From Mycolicibacterium malmesburyense (GTDB taxonomy: Bacteria; Actinomycetota; Actinomycetes; Mycobacteriales; Mycobacteriaceae): 64,000 nt of DNA. Where the stretch lies: the NCBI RefSeq assembly GCF_001050015.1, contig NZ_CVTB01000177.1, positions 1 through 64,000 on the forward strand, in the 5' to 3' direction. The translations under genes were made by a program, and so were the position numbers. Positions 10,670 through 19,232 of the stretch are shown here, in pieces. The notes beneath the pieces are model-generated. The model had not been told where the DNA came from. It made no database searches and saw nothing but the letters and a program-made list of their open reading frames with translations. How positions within the stretch are numbered: position 1 is the first letter of the stretch; each line of letters opens with the position of its first letter.

Positions 10670-11485
10670 CTATACCGTATGCGAAGGGTCCCCTCGTTCG
10701 TAACGTGCGTCGTCGGTGGTTTTTCCGGAGCGCTGTGATGTTGCGCGGGGACGCGATTCGAGGACGACTTCGTCGCCGAGAAACGGCTGGGGCATGCGGC
10801 GTCCGCGAAGGCTGAGCCGCCCGGTCCCGGGCGCCGAAAGCCATACGGCGAACGCGAGTGCCGCATCGAGGATCAACGCCAGCGCCGTCACCATCAACGC
10901 ACCCACCAACGCCAGATGGAACTGCCGCACCTTGATGCCGTCGATCAGATAGCGTCCGAGCCCGCCGAGGCTGGCGTACGCGGCGACCGTCGCGGTCGCG
11001 ACGATCTGCAACGTGGCGGTGCGCACGCCGCCGAGGATCAACGGAAACGCGATCGGCGTCTCGACCCGCAGCAGGATGCGGCGTTCGGTCATGCCCATCG
11101 ACCGCGCGGCGTCGACGACGGTGCGGTCCAAGTTGGCGATTCCCGCGTAAGTGCCCGCCAGCACGGGCGGAATGCCGAGAAGCATCAGCGCGACGGTCGG
11201 CGGGATCAGCCCCAGGCCCCACAGCAGCACACCGAGCAGCAGCACACCGAGGGTCGGCAGTGCGCGCAGCGCGTTCACGCCGGTCACCACGAGGAAGGTG
11301 CCGCGGCCGGTGTGCCCGATGACCATGCCGATCGGGATCGCGATGAGCGCGGAGAACAGTAGCGCGACCACGGTGTACTCGAGGTGTTCGAGGGTGCGGG
11401 CGAGCAGTCCGGCGGGACCGCCCCAATTGGCCGTGGTGAACAGGTAGGACAGCGCCTCCCGCAGGAAGTCCATCGGACCCGTCAT
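10670..11485 (-). CDS. proZ: Osmoprotectant ABC transporter permease (ProZ)
   Basis: A 271-residue inner-membrane permease of the glycine betaine/choline/carnitine importer family. It has about six hydrophobic segments and the permease coupling loop LDRTVVDAARSMGMTERRILLRVETP (EAA-type motif). TATVAAYASLGGLGRYLIDG is the usual C-terminal signature. Its ATG overlaps the stop of proW (ATGA). The last 40 residues are basic and non-conserved. Part of the proX-proV-proW-proZ unit in the same order as Rv3759c-Rv3756c. Confidence 0.88.
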   Translation of the reverse strand: MTGPMDFLREALSYLFTTANWGGPAGLLARTLEHLEYTVVALLFSALIAIPIGMVIGHTGRGTFLVVTGVNALRALPTLGVLLLGVLLWGLGLIPPTVALMLLGIPPVLAGTYAGIANLDRTVVDAARSMGMTERRILLRVETPIAFPLILGGVRTATLQIVATATVAAYASLGGLGRYLIDGIKVRQFHLALVGALMVTALALILDAALAFAVWLSAPGTGRLSLRGRRMPQPFLGDEVVLESRPRATSQRSGKTTDDARYERGDPSHTV

Positions 11486-12156
11486 GACGCCGCCTTCAGC
11501 CTGCCGCCGGCGCGGGCCCCTCCAGTGGCACGCGTCCAGGGGGTGAGCGCCTTGCCGACGAGCATGATGAGGGTGTCGATGACGATCGCCAGCACGAAGA
11601 TCGCGATGATGCCCGCGACGATCTGATCGCTCTTGTTCGCCTGGTAGCCCTCGGTGAACCAGGTGCCCAGCCCGCCGATGCCGATCACCGAACCCACCGA
11701 CACCATGGAGATGTTGGTGACGGCGACGACGCGCAGGCTGGCGATGAGAACCGGGACGGCAAGGGGCAGTTCGACTTTCACCATCCGGGTCAGGGGCCGG
11801 TATCCGACCGCCGTCGCGGCGTCGAGAACCGTGGGCGACACCGCGTCCAACGCTTCGGGCACGGCACGCACCAGCAGGGCGACGGTGTAGAGCGTCAGCG
11901 CCACGATCACGTTGGCCTCGTCGAGGATGCGGGTCGGGATGACCAACGGCAGCACCACGAACAGCGCCAGCGACGGGATGGTGAAGACGATGCTGGCGGT
12001 GATCGTCGTCAGCCGTCGCACCGTGGTGGTGCGCTGAATCGCCGCACCCAACGGTACGGCGATGATCAGACCCAGCACGATCGGGATCAGCGATAGGCGC
12101 AGGTGGATCACCGTCAACGCCCAGAGATCGTCGAGGTGCGTGAGCAGATATCGCAT
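11482..12156 (-). CDS. proW: Osmoprotectant ABC transporter permease (ProW)
   Basis: A 224-residue permease with five to six membrane spans. Its coupling loop is SPTVLDAATAVGYRPLTRMVKVELP and a typical VGSVIGIGGLGTWFTEGYQ segment follows. It pairs with ProZ to form the transmembrane pore for quaternary-amine osmolytes. The start is 3 bp downstream of the proV stop and the end overlaps proZ by 4 bp, indicating tight translational coupling. Confidence 0.88.
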   Translation of the reverse strand: MRYLLTHLDDLWALTVIHLRLSLIPIVLGLIIAVPLGAAIQRTTTVRRLTTITASIVFTIPSLALFVVLPLVIPTRILDEANVIVALTLYTVALLVRAVPEALDAVSPTVLDAATAVGYRPLTRMVKVELPLAVPVLIASLRVVAVTNISMVSVGSVIGIGGLGTWFTEGYQANKSDQIVAGIIAIFVLAIVIDTLIMLVGKALTPWTRATGGARAGGRLKAAS

Positions 12157-12159
12157 CCG

Positions 12160-13269
12160 CTAGCCCAACTCCGGGACCCGGCGCTGCTTTTCGAGTTCGG
12201 CCAGCACGTCGTCGGCCTTCACCCCGCCGATCAGCCGCCCGTCGTCGTCGACCGCGACCCCCAGCCCGCTCGGTGACGACAGCGCCGCGTCGAGCGCGTG
12301 GCGCAGTGTGCCGTCCGGCCGGAATAGCGATCCGCCGCCGATCGTGCTGTCGTAGAGCGCTTTTCCGCTGCGGCGCAGCGCCACACCGTCGGCGTTGATC
12401 CACGCATACGGTTGCCGGTCGGCCTTGGTGACGAGCCGCCAGTCACCGGGACCCAAGCGCAGCGCGTCGATGTCGTTTTCGTCGACGTGGCCGATCTCGT
12501 GCAGCGGCAGGCCGGAGGCGTGGAAGAACTGCAGGCCGCGGTAGCCGCGGTCTGCGCCGACGAACGCCGCCACCTCCTCGTTGGCCGGATTGGACAGCAC
12601 GAACGCGGGTTCGCCGTACTGCTGCAGCACCCCGCCGCGGCCGAACACCGCCACCCGGTCGCCGAGCTTGACCGCCTCGTCGATGTCGTGGGTGACGAAC
12701 ACGACCGTCTTGCGTAATTCGCTTTGCAGGCGGGCGATCTCGGCCTGAAGATCCTCCCGCACCACGGGGTCGACGGCGCTGAACGGCTCGTCCATCAACA
12801 TGATCGGCGGGTCACCGGCCAGCGCCCGCGCCACACCGACACGCTGCTGCTGACCGCCCGACAACTGCGCGGGATAGCGGTCGGCCAGCTTGACGTCCAG
12901 GCCCACCCGTTCCATCACCTCGAGCGCGGATCGACGTGCGCTGCGCCGGGATTCGCCCCGCAGCACCGGGACGGTGGCGACGTTGTCCACTACCCGCAGG
13001 TGCGGCATGAGTCCCGCGCTCTGGATCACGTAGCCGATGCCGAGCCGCAGCTTGACCGGGTCGACCTTGGTGACGTCGCGGCCGTCGACGGTCAAGGTGC
13101 CCGAGCTGGGCTCGATCATCCGATTGATCATCCGCATCGAGGTGGTCTTGCCGCACCCCGACGGACCGACGAAGACCGTCAGCGTTCCCTCCGGTACCTC
13201 GAGGGTGAGGTCGTCGACCGCCACCGTGCCGTCCGGGTAGCGCTTGGTGACGTTCTGAAAACTGATCAT
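12160..13269 (-). CDS. proV: Osmoprotectant ABC transporter ATPase with CBS domain (ProV)
   Basis: A 369-residue ATPase that energises osmolyte import. Walker A is VGPSGCGKTTS (about residues 35-45), the signature is LSGGQQQR, Walker B is IMLMDEPFSAVDP, and the switch histidine is in VTHDIDEA. A C-terminal portion with a single CBS-like module (GLGVAVDDDGRLIGGVKADDVL) may sense ionic strength, as in OpuA-type systems. ATG 13269 (MISFQNVTKRYP) is chosen; the frame extends upstream only through a tandem repeat. GAGG of the first repeat copy is the nearest Shine-Dalgarno-like sequence, 3 bases from the start. Confidence 0.9.
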   Translation of the reverse strand: MISFQNVTKRYPDGTVAVDDLTLEVPEGTLTVFVGPSGCGKTTSMRMINRMIEPSSGTLTVDGRDVTKVDPVKLRLGIGYVIQSAGLMPHLRVVDNVATVPVLRGESRRSARRSALEVMERVGLDVKLADRYPAQLSGGQQQRVGVARALAGDPPIMLMDEPFSAVDPVVREDLQAEIARLQSELRKTVVFVTHDIDEAVKLGDRVAVFGRGGVLQQYGEPAFVLSNPANEEVAAFVGADRGYRGLQFFHASGLPLHEIGHVDENDIDALRLGPGDWRLVTKADRQPYAWINADGVALRRSGKALYDSTIGGGSLFRPDGTLRHALDAALSSPSGLGVAVDDDGRLIGGVKADDVLAELEKQRRVPELG

Positions 13270-13273
13270 GGTC

Positions 13274-13363
13274 CTCGGTTCTTCGCGCAAGCGCTCATCG
13301 GGCCCCTCGGTTCTTCGCGCAAGCGCTCATCGGGCCCCTCGGTTCTTCGCGCAAGCGCTCATC
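13274..13363. repeat. Tandem 32-bp repeat, nearly three copies
   Basis: Units begin at 13274, 13306 and 13338, each opening CTCGGTTCTTCGCGCAAGCG and continuing CTCATCGGGCCC. The first two are complete and the third stops after CTCATC, merging with the proX stop codon at 13362. The array fills almost the whole 92-bp gap between proX and proV. On the minus strand each unit reads GATGAGCGCTTGCGCGAAGA, which contains an ATG. A close relative lies inside pks13 at 63724-63745. A dispersed repeat amplified in place is likely. Confidence 0.85.
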
Positions 13364-14315
13364 ACTGCCCCACCGGCTTGTCGAATCCGTTGTCCCCGAT
13401 CCACTTCTGCGCCGCCTCGTCGGGGTCGACGCCCCGATTTCCCTCGACCGAGGTGTTGAGCTCGATCAGGGCCTCGGTGGTCAGCTTCGCGCTGACCGCG
13501 TCGAGCACGGTCTTGAGATCGGTGGACATCTTCTGCGACGCCACCAGCGGCACCACGTTGGCGGCGAGGAACACGTTCTCGGGATCCTCGAGCACGACGA
13601 GCTTGCTCTGCTCGATCGCCGGCGAGGTGCTGAAGATGTTCGCGGCGGTGACCGCACCGCTGTTGAGCGCCTGCACGGTCGCCGGTCCGCCGCCGTCGCT
13701 GATCGCCACGAAGTTCGCCGGCGCGATGTCGAGGCCGTACCGCTCCTTCAAACCCACGAGGCCGGTGACGCGCGTCTGAAACTCCGATGGCCCACCGACT
13801 TTCACCTCCGGCGAGTGCTCGGCCAGGTCTCCGATGGTCTTGAGGTTCCACCGCTGCGCGGTCGCCTCTGTTACCGCCAGCGTGTCCTTATCCTCCGCCG
13901 GAGACGGATACAGAATCGACAGATTCCCCGGCAGCACCTTGAGCAGGGCCAGCAACACCGCGTCGGGGGTGGTGGCGGTGGTGTCCTCGTCGAAGTACTG
14001 CAGCAGGTTGCCGGTGTACTCGGGGATCAGGTCGATGGAGTGGTCCTGCACGGCGGGGATGTAGGTCTCGCGGCTGCCGATCCCGAACTGGCGCCGCACG
14101 GTGAAGCCGTTGGCCTCCAGCGCCTGCGCGTAGATCTCGGCGATGATCTTCGACTCGGTGAAATCCGCCGATCCCACCGCGATCGTCTTCAGATCACCGG
14201 AGATCTCGCCGCCGCCGAGGGGGTTCGAGCTGCCGCAGGACGTGCTCATCAGGAACGCGAGGACCGCCACCACCACGACGAGCGTCCGGCGCCGGCGTCG
14301 CGGCATCGAGGTCAT
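13362..14315 (-). CDS. proX: Osmoprotectant ABC transporter substrate-binding lipoprotein (ProX)
   Basis: A 317-residue exported lipoprotein. A basic n-region (MTSMPRRRRR), a hydrophobic core and lipobox LMSTSC place the lipidated cysteine near residue 28. The mature part is an OpuAC-type periplasmic-binding fold: VGSADFTESKIIAEIYAQAL, a PEYTGNLLQYF segment, and YPSPAEDKDTLAVT. It captures betaine/choline-like solutes for ProWZ-ProV. ATG 14315 is chosen; ATG 14306 is a near alternative. First gene of the operon, separated from proV by the 32-bp tandem repeat. Confidence 0.88.
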   Translation of the reverse strand: MTSMPRRRRRTLVVVVAVLAFLMSTSCGSSNPLGGGEISGDLKTIAVGSADFTESKIIAEIYAQALEANGFTVRRQFGIGSRETYIPAVQDHSIDLIPEYTGNLLQYFDEDTTATTPDAVLLALLKVLPGNLSILYPSPAEDKDTLAVTEATAQRWNLKTIGDLAEHSPEVKVGGPSEFQTRVTGLVGLKERYGLDIAPANFVAISDGGGPATVQALNSGAVTAANIFSTSPAIEQSKLVVLEDPENVFLAANVVPLVASQKMSTDLKTVLDAVSAKLTTEALIELNTSVEGNRGVDPDEAAQKWIGDNGFDKPVGQ

Positions 14316-14427
14316 GAATCCGACAGTATCGACATCGCCGCAGCTACGCGCGATTTGTCCGGCCCCGGATTCGACCGACCACGTCAAACGCCGTTTGTCC
14401 GGCGCGGGAAAGGGCAAAGATGGACCC

Positions 14428-14817
14428 ATGAGCACCGATCCGTATGGGGCGTCAGCGCAGAACGAACCGGAACCTTACGGTCCACCCAACCCCGGGCCTC
14501 CGGTCCCGCCGACGGACGACGAGATCGCCGAGCACACACCACCGTCTGTGAACAAGGTCCACTTCACCCGGGCAGCCGCCCTGTGGACCGCGGTCATCGG
14601 CGGCCTGCTCATCCTGATCGTCCTGCTGATCTTCATCGCACAGAACACCGAGTCGGCGCAGTTCGCGTTCCTCGGCTGGCATTGGCAGCTGCCGCTGGGG
14701 GTGGCGATCCTGCTCGCCGCGGTGTGCGGCGGGCTGATCGCCGCGCTGGCGGGCATGGCGCGCATGGTCCAACTGCGCCGCGCGGCGAAGAAGAACTACA
14801 AGGCCGCGCTCCGCTAG
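14428..14817 (+). CDS. LapA-domain small membrane protein (Rv3760-like)
   Basis: A 129-residue protein. Residues 1-45 are Pro/Glu-rich and presumably cytosolic. Two membrane segments follow (ALWTAVIGGLLILIVLLIFI and VAILLAAVCGGLIAALAG) around the motif AQNTESAQFAFLGWHWQLPLG, which marks the LapA/DUF1049 family. The C-terminus is basic (RRAAKKNYKAALR). Function unknown; E. coli LapA assists in LPS-assembly regulation. It is divergent from proX and its 3' end overlaps the convergent phosphotransferase gene by 4 bp. Confidence 0.8.
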   Translation: MSTDPYGASAQNEPEPYGPPNPGPPVPPTDDEIAEHTPPSVNKVHFTRAAALWTAVIGGLLILIVLLIFIAQNTESAQFAFLGWHWQLPLGVAILLAAVCGGLIAALAGMARMVQLRRAAKKNYKAALR

Positions 14818-15848
14818 CGGATCGCCTCCAGTCCGGCGTCGATCAACGGCGCCACCGCGTCATCGACCATGGTGACGAATTCCGACGGCGCGCCGCCCAC
14901 CCGGCCGCGGTAGGCGATGCCCGCCGCGATGATCGCCAGCTTGAAGTACGCCAGGCCCATGTAGAACTCCCAATGGTCCAGCGGCTGACCCGACGCCACC
15001 GAATACCGTTGCGCGAGTTCGTCTGCCGGCGGAATCAGCGGCGACGCCCACGCCGCGTCGGCGTGCACCAGGTTGAACATCGGGTGGCGGTACACGCACA
15101 TCAACGCCGCGTCGCTGATGGGGTCGCCCAGCGTCGACATCTCCCAGTCCAGCACCGCGAGCACCTTGGTGCCGTCGTCGGCGTCGAGCATCGTGTTGTC
15201 GATGCGGTAGTCGCCGTGCACGATCGCGCTGCGGCTCTGCGCCGGTAGCGCCTCGCCCAGCGCGGCGTGCAGCCGCTTGACGTCGCCGTCGCGTTCGTCC
15301 CCACCATTTGTGTCGCGGCGCACCAACTCCCACTGGCCGCCCCAGCGCTTCACCTGCCGCTCGAGGTATCCGGTGGGCTTGCCGAAGTCTCCGAGGCCGA
15401 CCTCCTCGGGTTCCAGGGCGTGCAGGTCGGCGAGCACCTTGATCAACGCGTCGACGCAGGCGTCGATCGCGGCCTTGTCGCCGAGGGCCTCCAGCTCGGC
15501 CGAATGGCGGATCACCCGGCCGGGGACGTAATCGACCATCTGGAACGGCGCGCCGAGCACCGAGTCGTCGTTGCGCATGGTCACCGCGCGGGGCACCGGC
15601 ACGGCGGTGTTCTGCAGCGCGGAGATCACCTTGTACTCACGGGCCATGTCGTGCGCCGAGGGTGTCAGCCCGTGCAGCGGCGGCCTGCGCAGCACCCATT
15701 TCGATTGGTCGTCGAACACCAGGAAGGTCAGGTTTGAGCGGCCGCCGGAGATCAGTTCGGCGCGCAGGTCACCGGAGCGGGCGATGCCCTCCGAACGCAG
15801 ATGACGGTCCAGGGCGTCGAGGTCGAGCCCGTCCAACGAGGTGGTCAT
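14814..15848 (-). CDS. Aminoglycoside-phosphotransferase-fold protein (Rv3761c/FadE36-like)
   Basis: A 344-residue APH-fold small-molecule kinase-like protein. It has the glycine-rich GGRSNLTF loop, the lysine in SKWVLRRPP (shifted to Lys-Trp), catalytic HGDYRIDN and metal-binding VLDWEMSTLGDP. The family is fused to or co-located with acyl-CoA dehydrogenases in many genomes, hence the historical FadE36 label in M. tuberculosis; the sequence itself is not an acyl-CoA dehydrogenase. The substrate is unknown. Followed downstream by a 4-bp overlap with the convergent LapA gene. Confidence 0.82.
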   Translation of the reverse strand: MTTSLDGLDLDALDRHLRSEGIARSGDLRAELISGGRSNLTFLVFDDQSKWVLRRPPLHGLTPSAHDMAREYKVISALQNTAVPVPRAVTMRNDDSVLGAPFQMVDYVPGRVIRHSAELEALGDKAAIDACVDALIKVLADLHALEPEEVGLGDFGKPTGYLERQVKRWGGQWELVRRDTNGGDERDGDVKRLHAALGEALPAQSRSAIVHGDYRIDNTMLDADDGTKVLAVLDWEMSTLGDPISDAALMCVYRHPMFNLVHADAAWASPLIPPADELAQRYSVASGQPLDHWEFYMGLAYFKLAIIAAGIAYRGRVGGAPSEFVTMVDDAVAPLIDAGLEAIR

Positions 15849-15858
15849 TCGAAAATGT

Positions 15859-16461
15859 CTACCACTGCTGATTTCTCGGCAGCAGGTCCCATACGTGCTC
15901 GGTGGAGTTCACGCCGGCGACGAAGAACGCCTCGCGCGTCGACGACCACAGCAGCCGGGTGATGCCGGCGTAGTCGACCTGCACACACAACAGGCGCTCG
16001 GTGCTCATGACGTCGTGCACCAGGGCGTTGATGACGCCACCGTGGCTGAACAGCGCGACGGTGTCCTCCCGCTCGGCGGCCTTGACGATGTCGTCGGCTC
16101 CCGCCCTGACCCGGGAGAGGAACGCCGACTGGTCGACACCGCTGGGCAACTCGCCGTTGGCGAGGCGTCGTATGTCCTCTTCGGAGATCTCCTCGACCGG
16201 CGTGTAGTGCGAGAGGTCGCGGTCGTATTCGGCCATCCGGTCGTCGATGTCGATCGACAGACCGAGCGCCTCGGCGACCGGCTCCGCGGTCTGGATCGCG
16301 CGCTTCTGCGGACTGCTGACCAGCCGCGAGATGGGGAACCGCGCCAGCGCCTCCGGCAGGCGCTTGGCCTGTTCGATGCCTTCTTCGGAAAGGTCGGGGT
16401 CGGAGCCCTGCCCCGGCTCGCTGCGGAGCGGCAGGGCGTGACGGATGATGAGCAACTGCAC
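15859..16461 (-). CDS. Histidine phosphatase (phosphoglycerate-mutase superfamily)
   Basis: A 200-residue cytosolic enzyme. The catalytic RH sits at residues 7-8 (LLIIRHALP), with the second arginine and glutamate in the SSPQKRAIQTAEP and MAEYDRD segments. The C-terminal catalytic histidine is in ALFSHGGVINAL. A phosphomonoesterase is likely; the substrate cannot be read from sequence. It lies 10 bp upstream of the phosphotransferase gene and diverges from an SDR gene with an 11-bp gap, so the two promoters must overlap coding sequence or be very compact. Confidence 0.85.
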   Translation of the reverse strand: MQLLIIRHALPLRSEPGQGSDPDLSEEGIEQAKRLPEALARFPISRLVSSPQKRAIQTAEPVAEALGLSIDIDDRMAEYDRDLSHYTPVEEISEEDIRRLANGELPSGVDQSAFLSRVRAGADDIVKAAEREDTVALFSHGGVINALVHDVMSTERLLCVQVDYAGITRLLWSSTREAFFVAGVNSTEHVWDLLPRNQQW

Positions 16462-16472
16462 CGTGCCACCAT

Positions 16473-17252
16473 ATGGCCATGGGTTCCGACAAGGATTTCG
16501 CAGCCGACCTCTTCGACCTCAGCGACCGCGTGGTGCTGGTCACCGGCGGCAGCCGCGGGCTGGGCAAGGAGATGGCGATGGCCGCCGCACGCTGCGGCGC
16601 GGACGTGGTGATCGCCAGCCGCAAGTACGACTCCTGTGTGGCCACGGCCGACGAGATCGCCGCCGCGACGGGCCGCGCCGCGCTGCCCTACCAGGTGCAC
16701 GTGGGGCGGTGGGACGAGCTCGACGGGTTGGTTGACTCGGCCTACGAGCGGTTCGGCAAGGTCGATGTGCTGGTCAACAACGCGGGGATGTCGCCGCTGT
16801 ACGAGTCGCTCACCTCGGTCACCGAGAAGCTGTTCGACTCCGTCGTCAACCTGAACCTCAAGGGCCCGTTCCGGTTGTCCGCGCTCGTCGGCGAGCGCAT
16901 GGTCGCCGACGGTGGCGGGTCGATCGTCAACGTGAGCTCGAGCGGTTCGCGCCGCCCGCGCCCCGAGCAGTTGCCCTATTCGGCGGCCAAGGCGGGGCTC
17001 AACGCGCTGACCGAGGGGCTCGCACTGGCGTACGGCCCGACGGTGCGGGTCAACACGCTGATGCCCGGACCGTTCCTCACCGACATCAGCAAGGCCTGGG
17101 ACATCCCCGCGACGCAGAAGGGTGCGCAGCACTTCGCGCTGCAGCGGCTCGGCGAGCCGCCCGAGATCATCGGCGCCGCACTGTATTTGATGTCCGATGC
17201 GTCGAGCTACACGTCGGGCTCGATCATCCGCGTCGACGGCGGCATGCCGTAG
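16473..17252 (+). CDS. Short-chain dehydrogenase/reductase
   Basis: A 259-residue classical SDR. The cofactor loop is TGGSRGLGKEM (about residues 24-34). NNAG is near residue 92, the catalytic serine is in VNVSSSGS, YSAAKAG holds the Tyr-Lys pair, and PGP precedes the substrate loop. The C-terminus SGSIIRVDGGMP is typical of the 3-oxoacyl-ACP-reductase-like group. NAD(P)-dependent oxidation of an alcohol is expected, with substrate unknown. ATG 16473 is taken; a second ATG two codons later is equally possible. A nested hairpin follows the stop. Confidence 0.85.
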   Translation: MAMGSDKDFAADLFDLSDRVVLVTGGSRGLGKEMAMAAARCGADVVIASRKYDSCVATADEIAAATGRAALPYQVHVGRWDELDGLVDSAYERFGKVDVLVNNAGMSPLYESLTSVTEKLFDSVVNLNLKGPFRLSALVGERMVADGGGSIVNVSSSGSRRPRPEQLPYSAAKAGLNALTEGLALAYGPTVRVNTLMPGPFLTDISKAWDIPATQKGAQHFALQRLGEPPEIIGAALYLMSDASSYTSGSIIRVDGGMP

Positions 17253-17253
17253 C

Positions 17254-17302
17254 GATTTCGGTGCGCTACAAGTCGGTGAGCGACTGCGAGTGCACCGAAA
17301 TC
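17254..17302 (-). terminator. Nested palindrome between convergent SDR and alkyl sulfatase genes
   Basis: Outer arms GATTTCGGTGC (17254-17264) and GCACCGAAATC (17292-17302) form a perfect 11-bp stem, with an inner AGTCG/CGACT hairpin around GTGAG. It fills the gap between two convergent stops, so it may act bidirectionally; there is no T-tract. It shares arms and core with the element at 62-104, indicating a dispersed repeat used at gene ends. Confidence 0.6.
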
Positions 17303-17303
17303 A

Positions 17304-19181
17304 CTAGGGGGTGACGATGTTGAACGCCGGGTCGGGGCGGTCGAGCACGTCGATCAGCGATTGCAGGGCGTCGGCGTCGCCGGAGACGTCCAGGCCGGGT
17401 GAGCTGTCGTCGCCCGCGGCGAGCGCGAGCAGGCGCAGCTTGGAGGCCACCTTGACCGTCGCCTGGGCCGACGCCTCGTCGGCGGCCACCTTGCGGTGCA
17501 CCAGCACGCCGTTTCGCAGCGTCAGCCGGTAATTGGTCGCGGTGTCGACGAAGGTGACGTCGACGGCGACATCGAGATCCCACGCCCGCGGGCCGTTCAC
17601 GGTGATGGCGAGCGCGTCGAAGATCTGCTCGGGGGCCAGCTGCATCACCATCGACGTCGACGCGGTCTGGGTGGGCGTGCCGAAGTTACCCTCGCGCAGT
17701 TCGGTCGCTCCGGACAGAAAGAAGTTGCGCCACACCGCGTTCTCGGCGCCGTAGGCGAGCTGTTCGAGGGTGTCGGCGTAGAGTTCACGGGCGGCGGTGT
17801 GCTGCTCGTCGGTGAAAATCGCATGGTCGAGAAGCGTTGCCGCCCAGCGGTAGTCACCTTCGTCGAAGGCTTTGCGGGCGATGTCGACCACCTTGTCCAG
17901 TCCGCCCATCGCATCGATGTAGCGGGGCCCGGCGGCCTCCGGCGGATGCGCCCACAGCCGCCCCGGATTGCCGTCGAACCAGCCCATGTAGCGCTGATAG
18001 ACCGCCTTGACGTTGTGGCTGACCGACCCGTAGTAGCCGTGCGCGTGCCACGCCTTCTGCAGCGCAGGCGGAAGCGAGAAGTCCTCGGCGATCTCGATGC
18101 CGGTGAAGCCCTGGTTCAGCCGGCGCAGGGTCTGGTCATGCAGATACGCGTACAGATCCCGTTGCAGCGACAGGTATTCCACGATGCGGTCCCGACCCCA
18201 GGTCGGCCAGTGATGAGAGGCGAAGACGACGTCGGCGCGGTCGGCGAAGGCGTCGATCGCCTCGGTCAGGTAGCCGGCCCACCCGTGGGGATCGCGTACC
18301 AGCGCCCCGCGCAGGGTCAACAGGTTGTGTAGGTTGTGGGTGGCGTTCTCGGCCATGCACAGCGCGCGGAACTTCGGGAAGTAGAAGTGCATCTCGGCGG
18401 GCGCCTCTGTGCCGGGCGCCATCTGGAACTCGATCTCGACGCCGTCGAAGCTGTGCGTTTCGCCGGTCTCGCGGATGTCGATCGTCGGAACGATCAGCGC
18501 CACTTCGCCCGTCGACGTCACCTGCCCCAACCCGCATCCCACCTGCCCCTGCGGGCCGCGGGCCAACAGCGCGCCGTACATGTAGCTCGCGCGGCGGCCC
18601 ATCGCCGTACCCGCGTACACGTTCTCCTGCACGGCGTGTTCGGTGAAGTGCTCGGGCGCGATGACCGCGACGCGGCCGGCGTCGACGTCGGCTTGGGAGG
18701 TGACACCCAGGACGCCGCCGAAATGGTCGACGTGGCTGTGGGTGTATATCACCGCGACGACCGGGCGCTCGCCTCGGTGTTCGCGGTACAGCGCGAGCGC
18801 CGCCGCGGCGGTTTCCGTGGAGATCAAGGGGTCGATGACGATCACGCCGGTGTCGCCCTCGACGAACGTGATGTTGGACAGGTCGAAGCCGCGCACCTGG
18901 TAGATGCCCTCGACCACCTCGTAGAGGCCCTGTTTGGCGCATAGGCGGCTCTGCCGCCACAGGCTGGGATGCACCGACGCCGGGGCGTCGCCGTCGAGGA
19001 ACGCGTACGTGTCGTTGTCCCAGACCACCCGACCGTCGGCGGCCTTGATCACGCAGGGGTCCAGCGCCGCGATGAACCCGCGGTCGGCATCGTCGAAGTC
19101 CGCGGTGTCGTCGAAGGGCAACGAGGTGAGGTGCTGCCGATGTGCGGACTCGATGACGGGCGTGGGAGGTTTCTGCTCCAT
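17304..19181 (-). CDS. Alkyl sulfatase, metallo-beta-lactamase type (Rv3762c-like)
   Basis: A 625-residue enzyme of the SDS-hydrolase (SdsA1) family that cleaves alkyl sulfates to alcohol and sulfate. The N-terminal MBL domain carries the zinc motif THSHVDHFGG (about residues 170-180). A middle dimerisation domain contains GYYGSVSHNVKAVYQRYMGW, a family signature. The C-terminal SCP2-like alkyl-binding domain begins near TASTSMVMQLAPEQ. There is no signal peptide, so it is probably cytosolic. A longer frame exists to 19760, but ATG 19181 (MEQKPPTPVIES) precedes the conserved sequence and leaves a 51-bp divergent intergenic region. Confidence 0.9.
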   Translation of the reverse strand: MEQKPPTPVIESAHRQHLTSLPFDDTADFDDADRGFIAALDPCVIKAADGRVVWDNDTYAFLDGDAPASVHPSLWRQSRLCAKQGLYEVVEGIYQVRGFDLSNITFVEGDTGVIVIDPLISTETAAAALALYREHRGERPVVAVIYTHSHVDHFGGVLGVTSQADVDAGRVAVIAPEHFTEHAVQENVYAGTAMGRRASYMYGALLARGPQGQVGCGLGQVTSTGEVALIVPTIDIRETGETHSFDGVEIEFQMAPGTEAPAEMHFYFPKFRALCMAENATHNLHNLLTLRGALVRDPHGWAGYLTEAIDAFADRADVVFASHHWPTWGRDRIVEYLSLQRDLYAYLHDQTLRRLNQGFTGIEIAEDFSLPPALQKAWHAHGYYGSVSHNVKAVYQRYMGWFDGNPGRLWAHPPEAAGPRYIDAMGGLDKVVDIARKAFDEGDYRWAATLLDHAIFTDEQHTAARELYADTLEQLAYGAENAVWRNFFLSGATELREGNFGTPTQTASTSMVMQLAPEQIFDALAITVNGPRAWDLDVAVDVTFVDTATNYRLTLRNGVLVHRKVAADEASAQATVKVASKLRLLALAAGDDSSPGLDVSGDADALQSLIDVLDRPDPAFNIVTP

Positions 19182-19232
19182 GGCGTCACGATATTCATCC
19201 CCCCGTCGGCGCGGGGCTGGTTCACTGACCCC

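Noticed and set aside
10670..12403. 577-residue frame covering proZ and beyond
   Set aside because: Only the last 271 residues match a permease; the rest is a shadow of proW and proV with no conserved motifs.
13274..13363. Possible CRISPR array from the 32-bp repeats
   Set aside because: Units are contiguous with no spacers between them and no cas genes are nearby.
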